Part shown: piece by piece, positions 21,516 through 31,374 of the stretch
Position numbering within the stretch: the first letter of the stretch is position 1
Layout: every line of letters starts with the position of its first letter
NCBI GenBank assembly: GCA_020465985.1
Contig: JAANYP010001153.1
Coordinates: 242,966-306,965, forward strand
Origin: Centrapalus pauciflorus
Taxonomy: Eukaryota; Streptophyta; Magnoliopsida; Asterales; Asteraceae
Direction of reading: 5' to 3'
Length of the DNA stretch: 64,000 nucleotides
Position numbers and translations under genes: made by a program
The notes under the pieces: model-generated
Told to the model about the DNA's origin: nothing
The model's database searches: none
What the model saw: the letters and a program-made list of their open reading frames with translations, nothing else

Positions 21516-23354
21516 TGCAGTGTGTGTAAAGCAGGACAGCAGCAATACGTGTGTGTGTGTGCAAAGGGTGTGACAGAAACAATAGCAACAACAGCCTTTG
21601 ACCTTTTCTATTCTCATAAATCTTGGATGAATAAAGTAGCAAAATCAGTCTCCATATATAGATATAAAACAGAAAATACAACCTTCTTTTCTTTTATTAC
21701 CTTTGTTTCTCGGATGTGTGCTGAGAAAAACCAAAAGTCAGCAACCATTCTCATTTCTTTGTTTTGTTCTTTTTTGTGCAGATTGAAACAAAAAAAAATA
21801 CAATAAGAATATATATAAATATATTTACCTCTTGCAGTATGTGTGTGTTGATATATAAAGTCAGAAAACAGAACACAACAGCTCCTTCATTTCTTTATTT
21901 TAGGCATAAAAGCTAATGTGTGATCTGTGATTTTGAGACAACAACAACTATAGCCCTTTCTTTTTTATAAATTAAGGATATGTGTGCAGTGTGTGAACGA
22001 AAGCAACATGTATAAATCTGTCCTAATAGAAACAGGACAGCAGTCCTTTCTGCCATATACTTTTGATTTTGCAAAATACTTTTGTGAGGCATAAAGTTGT
22101 GTTTACAATCTTATCTTCTATGGCGTCAATCGGCACTGCTTGGGCTGGTATGTTTATAATCCTACTTCAACATCATATTCATAAGGTTTTTAGTATCAAT
22201 CATGGAGAAATTATGCCATCACTTGAATGCGACTGATAGTGTATAATGTTGGTTTGAATTTCAAAAATGAACATAAAAAGCTGTAGGAACAACCGAATCT
22301 GATTACTACTAAATTTGTGATTGGCAGAATTCTATTTTCTTTTGCGATCCGAATTTTGATTGGTGCGGATGTGAATTTTCCTTATTTGATGGATAAATTT
22401 ACAACTTGTGGAATGTTATTCTTGTGACGTGTTGTTGAATTTTCTATGTTTTTGTCCATGAAAAAGGTCATAAATGCTTACAAGTCATTCAAATCATGTT
22501 CATATTCCATATATGACAAGCAAAACCGTTGAACCATGAATGAAATGATCTAAGGGAATTGTTGGCCATATTCATCTCAATATAGTCAAAATATGAGACT
22601 TTGAATTTCAAAAGGCCAACAAATGAATACTGAATATGCTATTCAGAGTGATAAAAGACTAATAAATATCAAAAATGATATGAATAATAGTTGCGCAACA
22701 AGAGAAGCTAAAAGTCGTATTAAAGAGCATCAGTGAAGGCAATAACAAAGTGGCAAGCGTCTGTAAGTCTGATATAAGTCAGATAGTGGTTCTAATCCAC
22801 TATAGATTGTGAGCAATAGAGCTAAAGCCAGAAAGTGAAAGTGCAAATAACGAGTAACTGTGAGTTGTAGATTTTACTTTAACTGCAAATTATGTGAATT
22901 GAAAATTTTGTTGCTTTATTCTAATTTTATTGGCATTCTGATCCTGAGCATATTGATAAATTATCATGTTTACAATGATTTGTTGAGCCGATCATTTCTT
23001 CTTCTAGCTTCTATTCATTGATGAGTCATTTGATTGTTAAGCTTAACACCACCACTATTGCTAAGTGTTGGGTTAATGTTAGGCTTATGATGTGCTGATT
23101 TACATGATGAAAGCACAGAGGGTAGCTAGAGCTGAGCATTCTAATGATACCCGTACAGTAATTACTGGTAGCTAGCCCAGTACGTGGCTGATCCCCACTA
23201 ATGATGTGTGTGTATGGTGTAATCATTATCCGAGCATTCCTTATGAAATTGCCTAAAAGTCTCAAGAGCAACAACAGTTTTATAACTGGGAGCTAAGCAA
23301 AGATGCGCATCAAAGAGCATTTAATTGGCCAATGTCCATTCCCGTTCGAGATAT

Positions 23355-23431
23355 GAGCTGTTCATGAGCCTAGTGCAGTGCATGAGCAATAGAGTTGAGC
23401 TGTGCATGAGCCGAGTGCAGTGCATGAGCTT
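23355..23431 (+). repeat. 42-bp tandem duplication in Gypsy-2 LTR
   Basis: GAGCTG-TCATGAGCC-AGTGCAGTGCATGAGC occurs at 23355 and again at 23397, the second copy slightly truncated. Confidence 0.8.
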
Positions 23432-23802
23432 TCCGCGTTCATAATTGCATGTTAAATGTGAAATTCTACATTCTCACTAAGCAATTAAGCTTACCCCGTT
23501 GTTTCATTGTTTTTCAGGTAAAGGCAAAGGATTAGCTGGACCTAGTTCATAGGTCACGACTCTGAAAGAGCTTGAAGTGCTTTAGAACCTGTTTCAACAC
23601 CTTGGTACTTGGCTGATGATAGAGTTTTGGGGTTCGGGGCTAGTTTATAATAGTCTAGAAGTCTATACCCTATTACTTAAAATTGTCTCTGATTGTAATT
23701 AACTTTAAATCCGCACTGTTAATTATTATCTTAGTTTCCTGATTGATATTGCATTGCTACTGGGGCCTAGACTTAAGACCTTTGAGAAATTTTGGGTCTT
23801 AC

Positions 23803-24293
23803 GCGAGTGCAGAATCCTCGTTTGATGTTAACTGATCCATCACACGGGAACATGGAGCTGAAAAGATGCTAGCCAAACTCTCTAAATTTGTATGAAAATT
23901 TCTCTCACCAATCTTAAAGTGAATTCTCGAAGTGTTAATGAATTTTCAAATATAAGTTCATGATATAACCCATAAGTTCGTGCATGGCCCAAGCCCACGA
24001 ACTTATAGGTTAAAGCCCATGCAGATAAGTTCGTATGAACTTATCAAGGCTAAGTTCGTACGAACTTATGAGCCCTAAGTTCGTAGCATATGTCTCATGA
24101 ACTTATTCTCATAAGTCATAGCCTCTTGAACTTATTCTTATAAGTTCATATCTCATGAACTTATCTTGCAACCATGTACTGAATATGAAAATATAAACAC
24201 AATACACACTAATGAACATAAGACATAAATATGAACAAACAATCGTGACTTGTATTAATAAACCCCTATCTATTACAAAAACTAGACTGCTAT
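23803..24293 (-). repeat. Copia-H 3' LTR, main part (interrupted, truncated)
   Basis: Minus-orientation LTR text homologous to the Copia-A LTR, including the shared GGATTC(C/T)GCACTCG block at its left end (23803-23822). AAGTTCG and CGAACTT words fill 23965-24165, with a perfect AAGTTCGTACGAACTT at 24052-24067. Gypsy-1 splits it after 24293; the LTR's first 22 bases lie at 33569-33590. The left end is truncated at the Gypsy-2 LTR. Confidence 0.85.
24289..24293. other. Target-site duplication of Gypsy-1 (GCTAT), left copy
   Basis: GCTAT at 24289-24293 and again at 33564-33568. The Copia-A LTR (about 4813-4820) has the same sequence unbroken, showing the empty site. Confidence 0.95.
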
Positions 24294-26483
24294 TGTGAAG
24301 ACCACCCCTTCCGGGGCAGTTCTCACCAGTCTAGGTCCCACATATAGCAATACAATATCAATCAAACTAAGATAGAGTAATTATAATGCGGAAAATTAAA
24401 TTACAGTACAAGCTATTAAGATTTAAGTTTAATACAGATTAAGTTTTTAAATTAAACTTATAAAGGGCACAAGTCTAATCTAATTCATGTCATCATATTA
24501 TCAAAAGAAATCTACCCAGATCACCACAATATCATCATCCAATTAGTACCAAAATGAGATCGTTGAGTAGAGGTCTATGATACTTCTGTCTTGATCGTGT
24601 AAGACCTAAGAACTAGGTCTGGCAGGTGACTTTCCTTTGCTTTTTCCTGTAAAATATTAAAGCAACATCTTTAAGCAAAGCTTAGTGAGTTTATAGATTT
24701 TCAATATTAACATGCGTGTCAAGCGGAGTCATAATTCTAAGCGTGATAAGTCTTGGCTGCCGCTACAGCCCTCATCATGATTGAGATATAGTATCTTAAG
24801 ATCGGATGATGTTCAAACCACACTCACGCTTATATCGTGGGGATCAGCCACATACTGGGCTAGCTACCAGTAGGTCAACATGGCCGAACATCGGAGGTCA
24901 TTACCAAGTTCGTGAGAACTGGTGGAATAGCCGGGTCTAGAACAATAGACCATAAGGGCTAGTCAAGCTGAATAAATCTTATCAAGTCTGATCAATGAAG
25001 TAAGCATAAGTCTTAGGAGTCATGATAGCAACGAATCATAAAGCAAAGTCTGAAGCGCTAATAAATGCAATATGAAATGATAAGCAAATAGCTATCATGA
25101 TTCACTGGGCAACACCCATCCATGGTGTGCACAGGTCTCAATCCAGCTGATAAATGAATGTCAAATAATGTAACAGCATCAATATATCTCAAACGGATCT
25201 TTGCATGTTCAATTTGAATATCTATAACTCACAGTGTTGGGTCTTGGTCAAACAGATATATGAATCTGCCACCTGAGTTATCTCAGGATTTTATCAATCT
25301 GTTCTCTGTCAATCAAGTCTTTAAATCTTTAAGTCTTTGTTCAGAATATATACTGAACCTGTTCAAAATCATGCATGATAATATCTTTGTCATTTTCATC
25401 ATCTTTATTAATGTCATCATCTTTTGGTCTTAAATTCTTCATTTTATCTGATTCTGATAATTTGTTAGTTCATATATCATCTTAGGCTTGGAACAAAAAA
25501 TCAGATTTTGAATTTAAAGGCATCAGATTCGAAATATTCATTCGAATCTAAAGATTAGATTCGAAACACATACATACTTCGAGTTTAACTAGCTAGATTC
25601 GAAGAACATGGATCAGATTCGAAATGGAACCCTTCGAATCTAATGGTTAGATTCGAGACATACACATACATGGAGATTAGGTTCGAACTATGCATAGAAT
25701 CGAAATATACATATAGAATCGAAGTCACTCTCGAGTCTAGGGGAAAAGAATAGATTCGAACTCATAGACTCGAATCTATGCAATTCGAATCTGATCATAT
25801 ATATCTCGAGTTTGTTCTTTATGTATTTTCGAATCTGATCATAATGCTCTCGAATCTGATCATATTTACAACTCTAAAACTTGGATTTCTAAGGCATAAA
25901 TCACATATATAATCAATATTAAGCCTATGTTCGATTATCTTACACTTATTCTAGTTAAATCTGATAAAAAGGCTTTAAATTTCATAAAACTCAGTAGATT
26001 CGAGAATATCCTATATATATAAAACGGAAAATATACATAAACTTACCTCAATTCGTCTGAATTCAAGCAGAAATTGATATATCCATGTAGTATTCGCCGA
26101 GATCTTCCTAACGGTATATTTATCTCGATGATCGGACGGTCGGTTTAGGAGAATTTCTAGAGAGAAGTTAGAGAGAGAAACTAGAGAGAGAGTTTAGAGA
26201 GAGAGAGTTAGAGAGAGAGAGTCGAATCTGATCTTTTGAGCTTGATTCTCGTTTATATACGTCGTCTAGTTATGTTTGCTAGCTAACTCACTTTCATTTT
26301 TGTATATTATATATCTTTTTATTTAGTTTTCTTTAATAATTAATTAATTCATAAATTAAATATTTATATAATTTAATTAATATTTCATTATTAATTAAAT
26401 TATAATTCAAATAATTCAACCTTATTACATTATCGGGTCAATATATTACTGAATTATGACTAGATCAAAATTAGGTTGTTACA
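24294..26483 (-). repeat. Gypsy-1 3' LTR (2,190 bp)
   Basis: It lies on the left because the element reads leftward. On the minus strand it begins TGTTACA-side TGTAACAACCTAATTTTG and ends GGTGGTCTTCACA. It contains the TATA box (26252-26259), a CT-rich run (26155-26222), and about 20 copies of an ATTCGAA-type word (25524-25860). A block at 24837-24871 is shared with the Gypsy-2 LTR. Confidence 0.95.
25524..25860 (-). promoter_or_regulatory. Block of AGATTCGAATCT-type words in Gypsy-1 3' LTR
   Basis: About 18 copies of GATTCGAA, TTCGAATCT, CTCGAATCTG and close variants occur in 340 bases; the second LTR has the same block (32604-32940). It is the same word as in the unrelated Copia-A leader and LTR. 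It lies downstream of the TATA box, so in transcribed sequence. Confidence 0.85.
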
Positions 26484-26520
26484 GAATGGGCTCCACCACG
26501 CACAAACTTCGTCCCCGAAG
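26484..26520 (-). promoter_or_regulatory. Purine-tract region of Gypsy-1
   Basis: The minus strand reads GGTGGAGCCCATTC directly before the 3' LTR, preceded by ACTTCGGGGACGAAGTT. Gypsy-2 has the same arrangement at 20282-20315. Confidence 0.75.
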
Positions 26521-26706
26521 TTAGCTAGATTCGAACAGACCGGGATATGTAGCTTTCATAACATCTCTCGATTCCCAAGACTGATGCGAACCTTTGTGGT
26601 GTTTCCACTGGACAAGCACCATCTGTATCTCTTTATTCCTAAGCTTCTTAGTCTTTGTGTCCAGAATACGTTCTGGCTCTTCAATTACTCGAAGCTTTTC
26701 ATCAAT
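26521..26706 (-). pseudogene. Gypsy-1 pol C-terminal tail beyond a TAG
   Basis: About 61 codons stay open in the pol frame after the TAG at 26707-26709 (ILDTKTKKLRNKEIQMVLVQW, ending PGLFESS-TAA at 26521). They match the conserved C-terminal tail of gypsy integrase. The TAG probably arose from CAG by one C-to-T change. The tail is a chromodomain-like region by position only. Confidence 0.75.
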
Positions 26707-28662
26707 CTACAAGTTAACGTGTGGTATCTGCACTTCTCTTTCATCAGCTAAACTCTTTCTTAGATGACTAACATGAAATACAGGATGTATTCCAGCTAAG
26801 TCAGTCGGTAGTTCAAGACGATAAGATTGATTTCCAATCTTTTCCACAATCTTGAACGGACCGATAAATCTCGGAGCTAGCTTGTTTCTTTTAATAAATC
26901 GCACCACATTCTTCATTGGGGATACTTTCAGCATCACCCAGTCGTTAACTGCAAAACTGATTGATCTATGCCGATTATCATAATACGACTTCTGCCTGCT
27001 CTGAGCTTCAAGAATATTTCTTCTAACAAGTTGAATCTTTTCATGAGTCAACTGTAGAAGGGCAGGACCTGCTATTGGTGATTCGCCTGTTTCGCGCCAA
27101 CAGGTAGGAGTTCTGCACTTTCTTCCATACAACGCCTCAAAAGGAGCCATCTTGATTGTAGAATGATAACTGTTATTATAGGAAAATTCGACCAACGGCA
27201 AGTGGTCATCCCAGTTACCACCTAAATCAAGAATGCAGGCACGAAGCATATCTTCGAGAGTTAGAATAGTACGCTCACTCTGGCCATCTGCATTTGGATG
27301 ATAAGCAGTACTCATAGAAATCCGAGTACCCATCCCTTCTTGTAATGCTTGCCAGAATCTGGATGTGAAGCGACTATCACGATCAGAAACGATAGACTTC
27401 GGCACACCGTGACGAGAAATAATTTCAGAGATATACAGCTGCGCCAATCTATCGAGAGAATATGTTTCTTTCATCGGAATGAAATGTGCTGATTTCGTTA
27501 ATCGATCAACGACTACCCAGATGGAGTCGTGCTGTCTTTTGGTCTTTGGCAGCTTCGTAATGAAGTCCATTGTTATATGCTCCCACTTCCATTCAGGAAC
27601 TGGCAGTGGTTGCATATCCCCGAAGGGCTTCTGATGTTCTGCCTTAACCATCTGACATACTCTGCAGCTTTCAACACATTTTCCGATATCTCTCTTCATT
27701 CCTGGCCACCAGTAGTCAGCTTTCAGATCAAAGTACATCTTTGAGCTGCCAGGATGAACAGATAACTTGGACTGATGAGCTTCGGACAGAAGAGTGCTAC
27801 GAATAGAACCATATTTAGGAACCCAGATTCGGTTTCCCAGGAGACAGTAAAGTCCCAAATGGTTCAGAGATAGTAATTGTAGTTGCCCTTTAAGATTTTC
27901 AGAATCAATATTCTCTTCTTTCATTGCTTCTGTTTGAGCAACTCGAATATCTTCAATAAGATCAGAAGAAAATATAACTGGAGTTAGGGCATAGCAGCAC
28001 TTTTCAGGATACACTTTTCTACTCAACGCATCCGCGACAACATTTGCTTTGCCGGGATGATACAAGATCTCGCAATCATAATCCTTGATAAGTTCCAAGG
28101 ATCGACGCTGTTTCATGTTCAGATCTTTTTGAGTGAAAAGATACTTGAGACTTTTATGATCGGTGTAGAGCTGACACCGAGTCCCATAAAGATAATGCCG
28201 CCAGATTTTCAGAGCAAAGGTAACAGCAGCCAACTCAAGATCATGAGTTGGTGCATTCTTCTCATAATCTTTTAATTGCCTTGAAGCATAGGCAATTACT
28301 TTTCCCCTTTGCATCAGAACACATCCTAAACCAGTACCAGAGGCATCGCTATAAACAACGAAATCATCATTACCTTCTGGCAAGGCTAGGATTGGCGCTT
28401 GAATCAACTTTTGCTTCAGAATTTCAAATGCCTCTTGCTGTTTATCAGTCCAAACGAAAGGAGTATTCTTTCGTGTTAGCGTTGTAAGTGGCACAGCAAT
28501 CTTTGAGAAGTCCTTTATGAATCGCCGATAATAACCGGCCAATCCAAGGAAACTTCTTATTTCTGAGGCATTGCGAGGTGTTTGCCACTTCTGAACAGCC
28601 TCGACTTTTGAAGGATCAACGGAAATCCCTTCGCCAGAAACAACATGGCCAAGGAACTGGAT
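26707..28662 (-). CDS. pol: Gypsy-1 pol, second segment: RT thumb/connection, RNase H, integrase
   Basis: The frame is open from 28662 (IQFLGHVVSGEGISVDPS) to the TAG at 26707. RNase H shows VVYSDASGTGLGC and YTDHKSLKYL. Integrase shows the HHCC zinc region (HPGSSKMY … CRVCQ). Its catalytic acids are visible in ITMDFITKLPK, IVSDRDSRF and DGQSERTI. The C-terminal YRLELPTDLAGIHPVFHVS box follows. It copies the RNA into DNA, degrades the RNA, and joins the DNA to the chromosome. There is no natural start codon here: the segment connects in frame to 28753-31176 if the 90-bp intervening sequence is removed. Confidence 0.93.
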   Translation of the reverse strand: MQFLGHVVSGEGISVDPSKVEAVQKWQTPRNASEIRSFLGLAGYYRRFIKDFSKIAVPLTTLTRKNTPFVWTDKQQEAFEILKQKLIQAPILALPEGNDDFVVYSDASGTGLGCVLMQRGKVIAYASRQLKDYEKNAPTHDLELAAVTFALKIWRHYLYGTRCQLYTDHKSLKYLFTQKDLNMKQRRSLELIKDYDCEILYHPGKANVVADALSRKVYPEKCCYALTPVIFSSDLIEDIRVAQTEAMKEENIDSENLKGQLQLLSLNHLGLYCLLGNRIWVPKYGSIRSTLLSEAHQSKLSVHPGSSKMYFDLKADYWWPGMKRDIGKCVESCRVCQMVKAEHQKPFGDMQPLPVPEWKWEHITMDFITKLPKTKRQHDSIWVVVDRLTKSAHFIPMKETYSLDRLAQLYISEIISRHGVPKSIVSDRDSRFTSRFWQALQEGMGTRISMSTAYHPNADGQSERTILTLEDMLRACILDLGGNWDDHLPLVEFSYNNSYHSTIKMAPFEALYGRKCRTPTCWRETGESPIAGPALLQLTHEKIQLVRRNILEAQSRQKSYYDNRHRSISFAVNDWVMLKVSPMKNVVRFIKRNKLAPRFIGPFKIVEKIGNQSYRLELPTDLAGIHPVFHVSHLRKSLADEREVQIPHVNL

Positions 28663-28752
28663 CTATAAGAATCAAGATAGAAATTCAAATTCTGAAATGG
28701 ATCATAGAATAGTTAAGGAAACAGCTCAAGACTTATATAATAGAGATTATAC
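28663..28752 (-). other. Candidate 90-nt GT-AG intron inside Gypsy-1 reverse transcriptase
   Basis: On the minus strand the interval begins GTATAATCTC after a CAG codon and ends TTGATTCTTATAG before ATC CAG. It is AT-rich, with a CTTAACT branch-point-like sequence. It sits in phase 0. Gypsy RTs, including decayed Gypsy-3 at 13760-13800, run FWLR.(V/I).FL.HV without a gap here, and removal leaves exactly that spacing. Its second codon is TAA, so unspliced RNA would end translation just after the RT catalytic region. Confidence 0.75.
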
Positions 28753-31176
28753 CTGTCTGAGCCAGAATTCGCACTTAGAAAACTTTGCATAGAGTCTTTC
28801 TCTTCTTAATAACTCTAGCAATTGCCGCAGATGAATAGAATGATCAGCCTCCGTTTTGGAGTAAATCAGAATATCGTCTATGAACACGATAACTGATTTA
28901 TCCAACATTGGTCTGCACACGCGATTCATGAGATCCATGAACGCCGCTGGTGCATTCGTTAATCCAAACGGCATTACGAGAAATTCGTAATGACCGTATC
29001 TTGTACGGAAGGCTGTCTTTGGAACGTCTTCTTCTCTGACTTTTAACTGATGATACCCAGAACGGAGATCTATTTTTGAAAAGTAACTGGCTCCTTGTAA
29101 CTGATCAAACAGATCATCGATTCTGGGCAGAGGATACTTATTCTTTATTGTAACCTTGTTCAACTCGCGGTAGTCGATGCACATACGGAAAGTTCCGTCT
29201 TTCTTTTTAACAAACAGAACTGGTGCACCCCACGGAGAAGAACTCGGTCGGATAAACCCCTTCTCCAACAGCTCTTGCAGTTGCTTTGACATTTCCTGCA
29301 TTTCTGCAGGTGCAAGTCTGTATGGAGCCTTCGCAATAGGAGCCGCACCAGGAACCAAGTCAATACTAAACTCGACTTGACGTTCCGGTGGCACTCCAGA
29401 AATGTCGTCAGGAAAGACGCCCGGGAACTCGCAGACTATCGGGATATCAGACAGAGATTTCTTTTCAGGGTTGGTTTCGGATAAAGCATAGCACAAATAA
29501 GATTCGCGACCTTTAGATAGATACTTATGTGCTTTTTCAATGGAAATGAAGCAGTGATCACCTTTTCGCTTTTCACCTTTAATCTCTAACACTCGGCCGT
29601 CTGTAGTCTTGATTCGGATGATTCGGCGGTTGCAGACAATAGTAGCTTCATTTTTTGTTAGCCAATCCATGCCGATAATAACGTCGAACTCTTTTAATGG
29701 AATCGGGATGAGATCGAGATTAAATACAATGTTATCGACGAGTAGAGTGCAGTTTCGATAAACGGAATCAGCCATAACAAAGTTGTTACTGGCTGTCTCA
29801 ATGTCTAGAATCACAGGAAGTTTTGATGGAGCTTTATGTAGTCTTGATGCAAAAGAAGTCGATATAAAAGAACGACTTGCGCCAGAATCAAATAGTATAC
29901 GTGCCGGAATCGAATTAAGTAAAAACATACCCGTAACTACATCAGGCGTTTCTTTGGCTTCCTCGGCAGTGATTTGGAAAGCTCGAGTCCGTGCAGTCGG
30001 TGTTGCAGCAGAACTTTTCCCTGTAGAACCTCCTGCTGATGATTGAGACTGATAACGCGGTCCGCTACGACACTGGTACATAAAGTGTCCTCTTTTTCCA
30101 CACTTCGCACATCCTCGTCCCTGCTGCGGACATTCATCACTGCTGTGACCGATCATGTTGCACGCGAAGCAAGTAACGTCTTCTGGATTACATAACCCCA
30201 TATGTGATTTTCTGCATCTCTTGCAGAATCGTGGCTCGTTTGTCAGTGAGTAGGCTTGCGCTTTCGGCTGTGAACTATACTGATGGGTTTGCTGAGATTG
30301 CGACTTATTTGGCTTGAAAAATCTGCCAAACCGCTGTTTCTTTGGAGGAGACGGGTTCATCAGATTGGTAGACGGAGCGTATAGCTGATCGCCGTAATCT
30401 AGATATCCTCTCTCGATTTGTCTTGCAGCTTCAACCATTTCCAAGTAACTCTTATATTTAATCGCGCTCATCGGATGTCTGTATCTAGGGTTGAGTCCTA
30501 CTCGGAACCTATTCATTTTCCTTTCTTCAGTAGCAACCTGATATGATGAATAACCGCATAATCGCGAAAACTCGTGCTCGTATTCGTCGACTGTCTTTGT
30601 TCCCTGAGTCAGCTGCATCAGTTGTACTTCCATTTTATCTCGCTGGTCGACCGGGCAGTACTTGGCATTAAACATTTCGAGGAATTGTTCCCATTCTAAA
30701 GTCTGAATCACCTCCTCACCGTATATGCTTCGCTGTGTCTTCCACCATGCACGAGCAGCTCCAACAAACAACGCAGATGCGTAGCTCACTTTCTTAGAAT
30801 CTAAACAGTCAGAGATTCTAAAAATTTCTTCCGTATGACTGATCCAATCTATCGCCTGAATCGGATCAACTGTACCCTCAAAATTCAGGGCACCGCTTGC
30901 TTTGAAGTCCTTAAATTTACAGCCTTTAGGCTGCTCGATTTGGGTTTCAGGGGTAGAGTTATCAGAATCAGATTCTTCATTCTGAACTTGCTTATCTTTT
31001 CGCTTATTTTTCTTATCATTACGTCTTTTAGCTTCGGCCTCATCTCTGGCCTGAAACTGTTCTTGCATAATCTTATTCTGTTGTTCTGAGTGTTGTGCTA
31101 GTAATTGTTGCATCATCTCAAACATTTGTTGTGGGGTCATGTTGTTTGGTATGTCACCTGATCCTGATCCTGACAT
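28753..31176 (-). CDS. gag-pol: Gypsy-1 Gag-protease-RT (N-terminal segment)
   Basis: The capsid (retrotrans_gag) spans residues about 95-260 (GAARAWWKTQRSIYGEE, EHEFSRLCGYSSY). Zinc knuckles CFACNMIGHSSDEC and CAKCGKRGHFMYQC lie near residues 335-365. The protease box FDSGASRSF is near residue 427, with VIIGMDWL after it. RT begins near residue 600, with YFSKIDLRSGYHQ and the catalytic FIDDILIYS near residue 765. The ATG at 31176 follows a strong acceptor-like TTTTCAG. The frame reaches the intron candidate at 28752; if unspliced it adds one Val and stops. All visible catalytic residues are intact. Confidence 0.95.
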
Positions 31177-31181
31177 CTTAG

Positions 31182-31333
31182 CTGAAAATTAAAATCAGTT
31201 AACTATCTGTTTATAGACTTAGATCTATGTACCCTTTTTCCCATCCTAATAGTCTGTACATCCTATCTCAGTTCAATCCACCTAAATGATTGATATATAT
31301 GTATTGCTTCAGTTTGAGATTAAGTATACTTAC
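31182..31333 (-). other. Candidate 152-nt leader intron of Gypsy-1
   Basis: On the minus strand a near-consensus donor GTAAGTATAC begins 41 bases after the LTR. An acceptor with TTAACTGATTTT and TTTTCAG ends five bases before the gag ATG. It would remove most of the leader. This rests on splice-site consensus only. Confidence 0.5.
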
Positions 31334-31360
31334 GTAATACTTGATTCACTCAAACTAGTT

Positions 31361-31371
31361 CTCTGATACCA
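31361..31371 (-). promoter_or_regulatory. Primer-binding site, Gypsy-1
   Basis: TGGTATCAGAG on the minus strand, three bases inside the 5' LTR; matches the initiator Met-tRNA. Confidence 0.92.
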
Positions 31372-31374
31372 TCC

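Larger units (their letters stand above)
20316..23802 (+). repeat. Gypsy-2 3' LTR (about 3.5 kb)
   Basis: It begins TGTAACGACCTAA and ends near GGGTCTTAC. It carries a (TA)n-(GT)n microsatellite, an array of TACCGAAAC-like words, a 42-bp tandem duplication, and a block (23164-23198) shared with the Gypsy-1 LTR. ORFs here (for example over the TA repeat) are artefacts. Its right end joins a truncated Copia-H LTR. The exact right boundary is approximate. Confidence 0.75.

Noticed and set aside
21259..21681. ORFs of 73-140 codons across the TA/GT repeat
   Set aside because: The translations are Tyr-Ile or Cys-Val repeats from a microsatellite, with no gene context.
22000..23760. A host gene between Gypsy-2 LTR landmarks
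   Set aside because: No ORF of useful length or splice pattern; sequence runs continuously to the LTR end.
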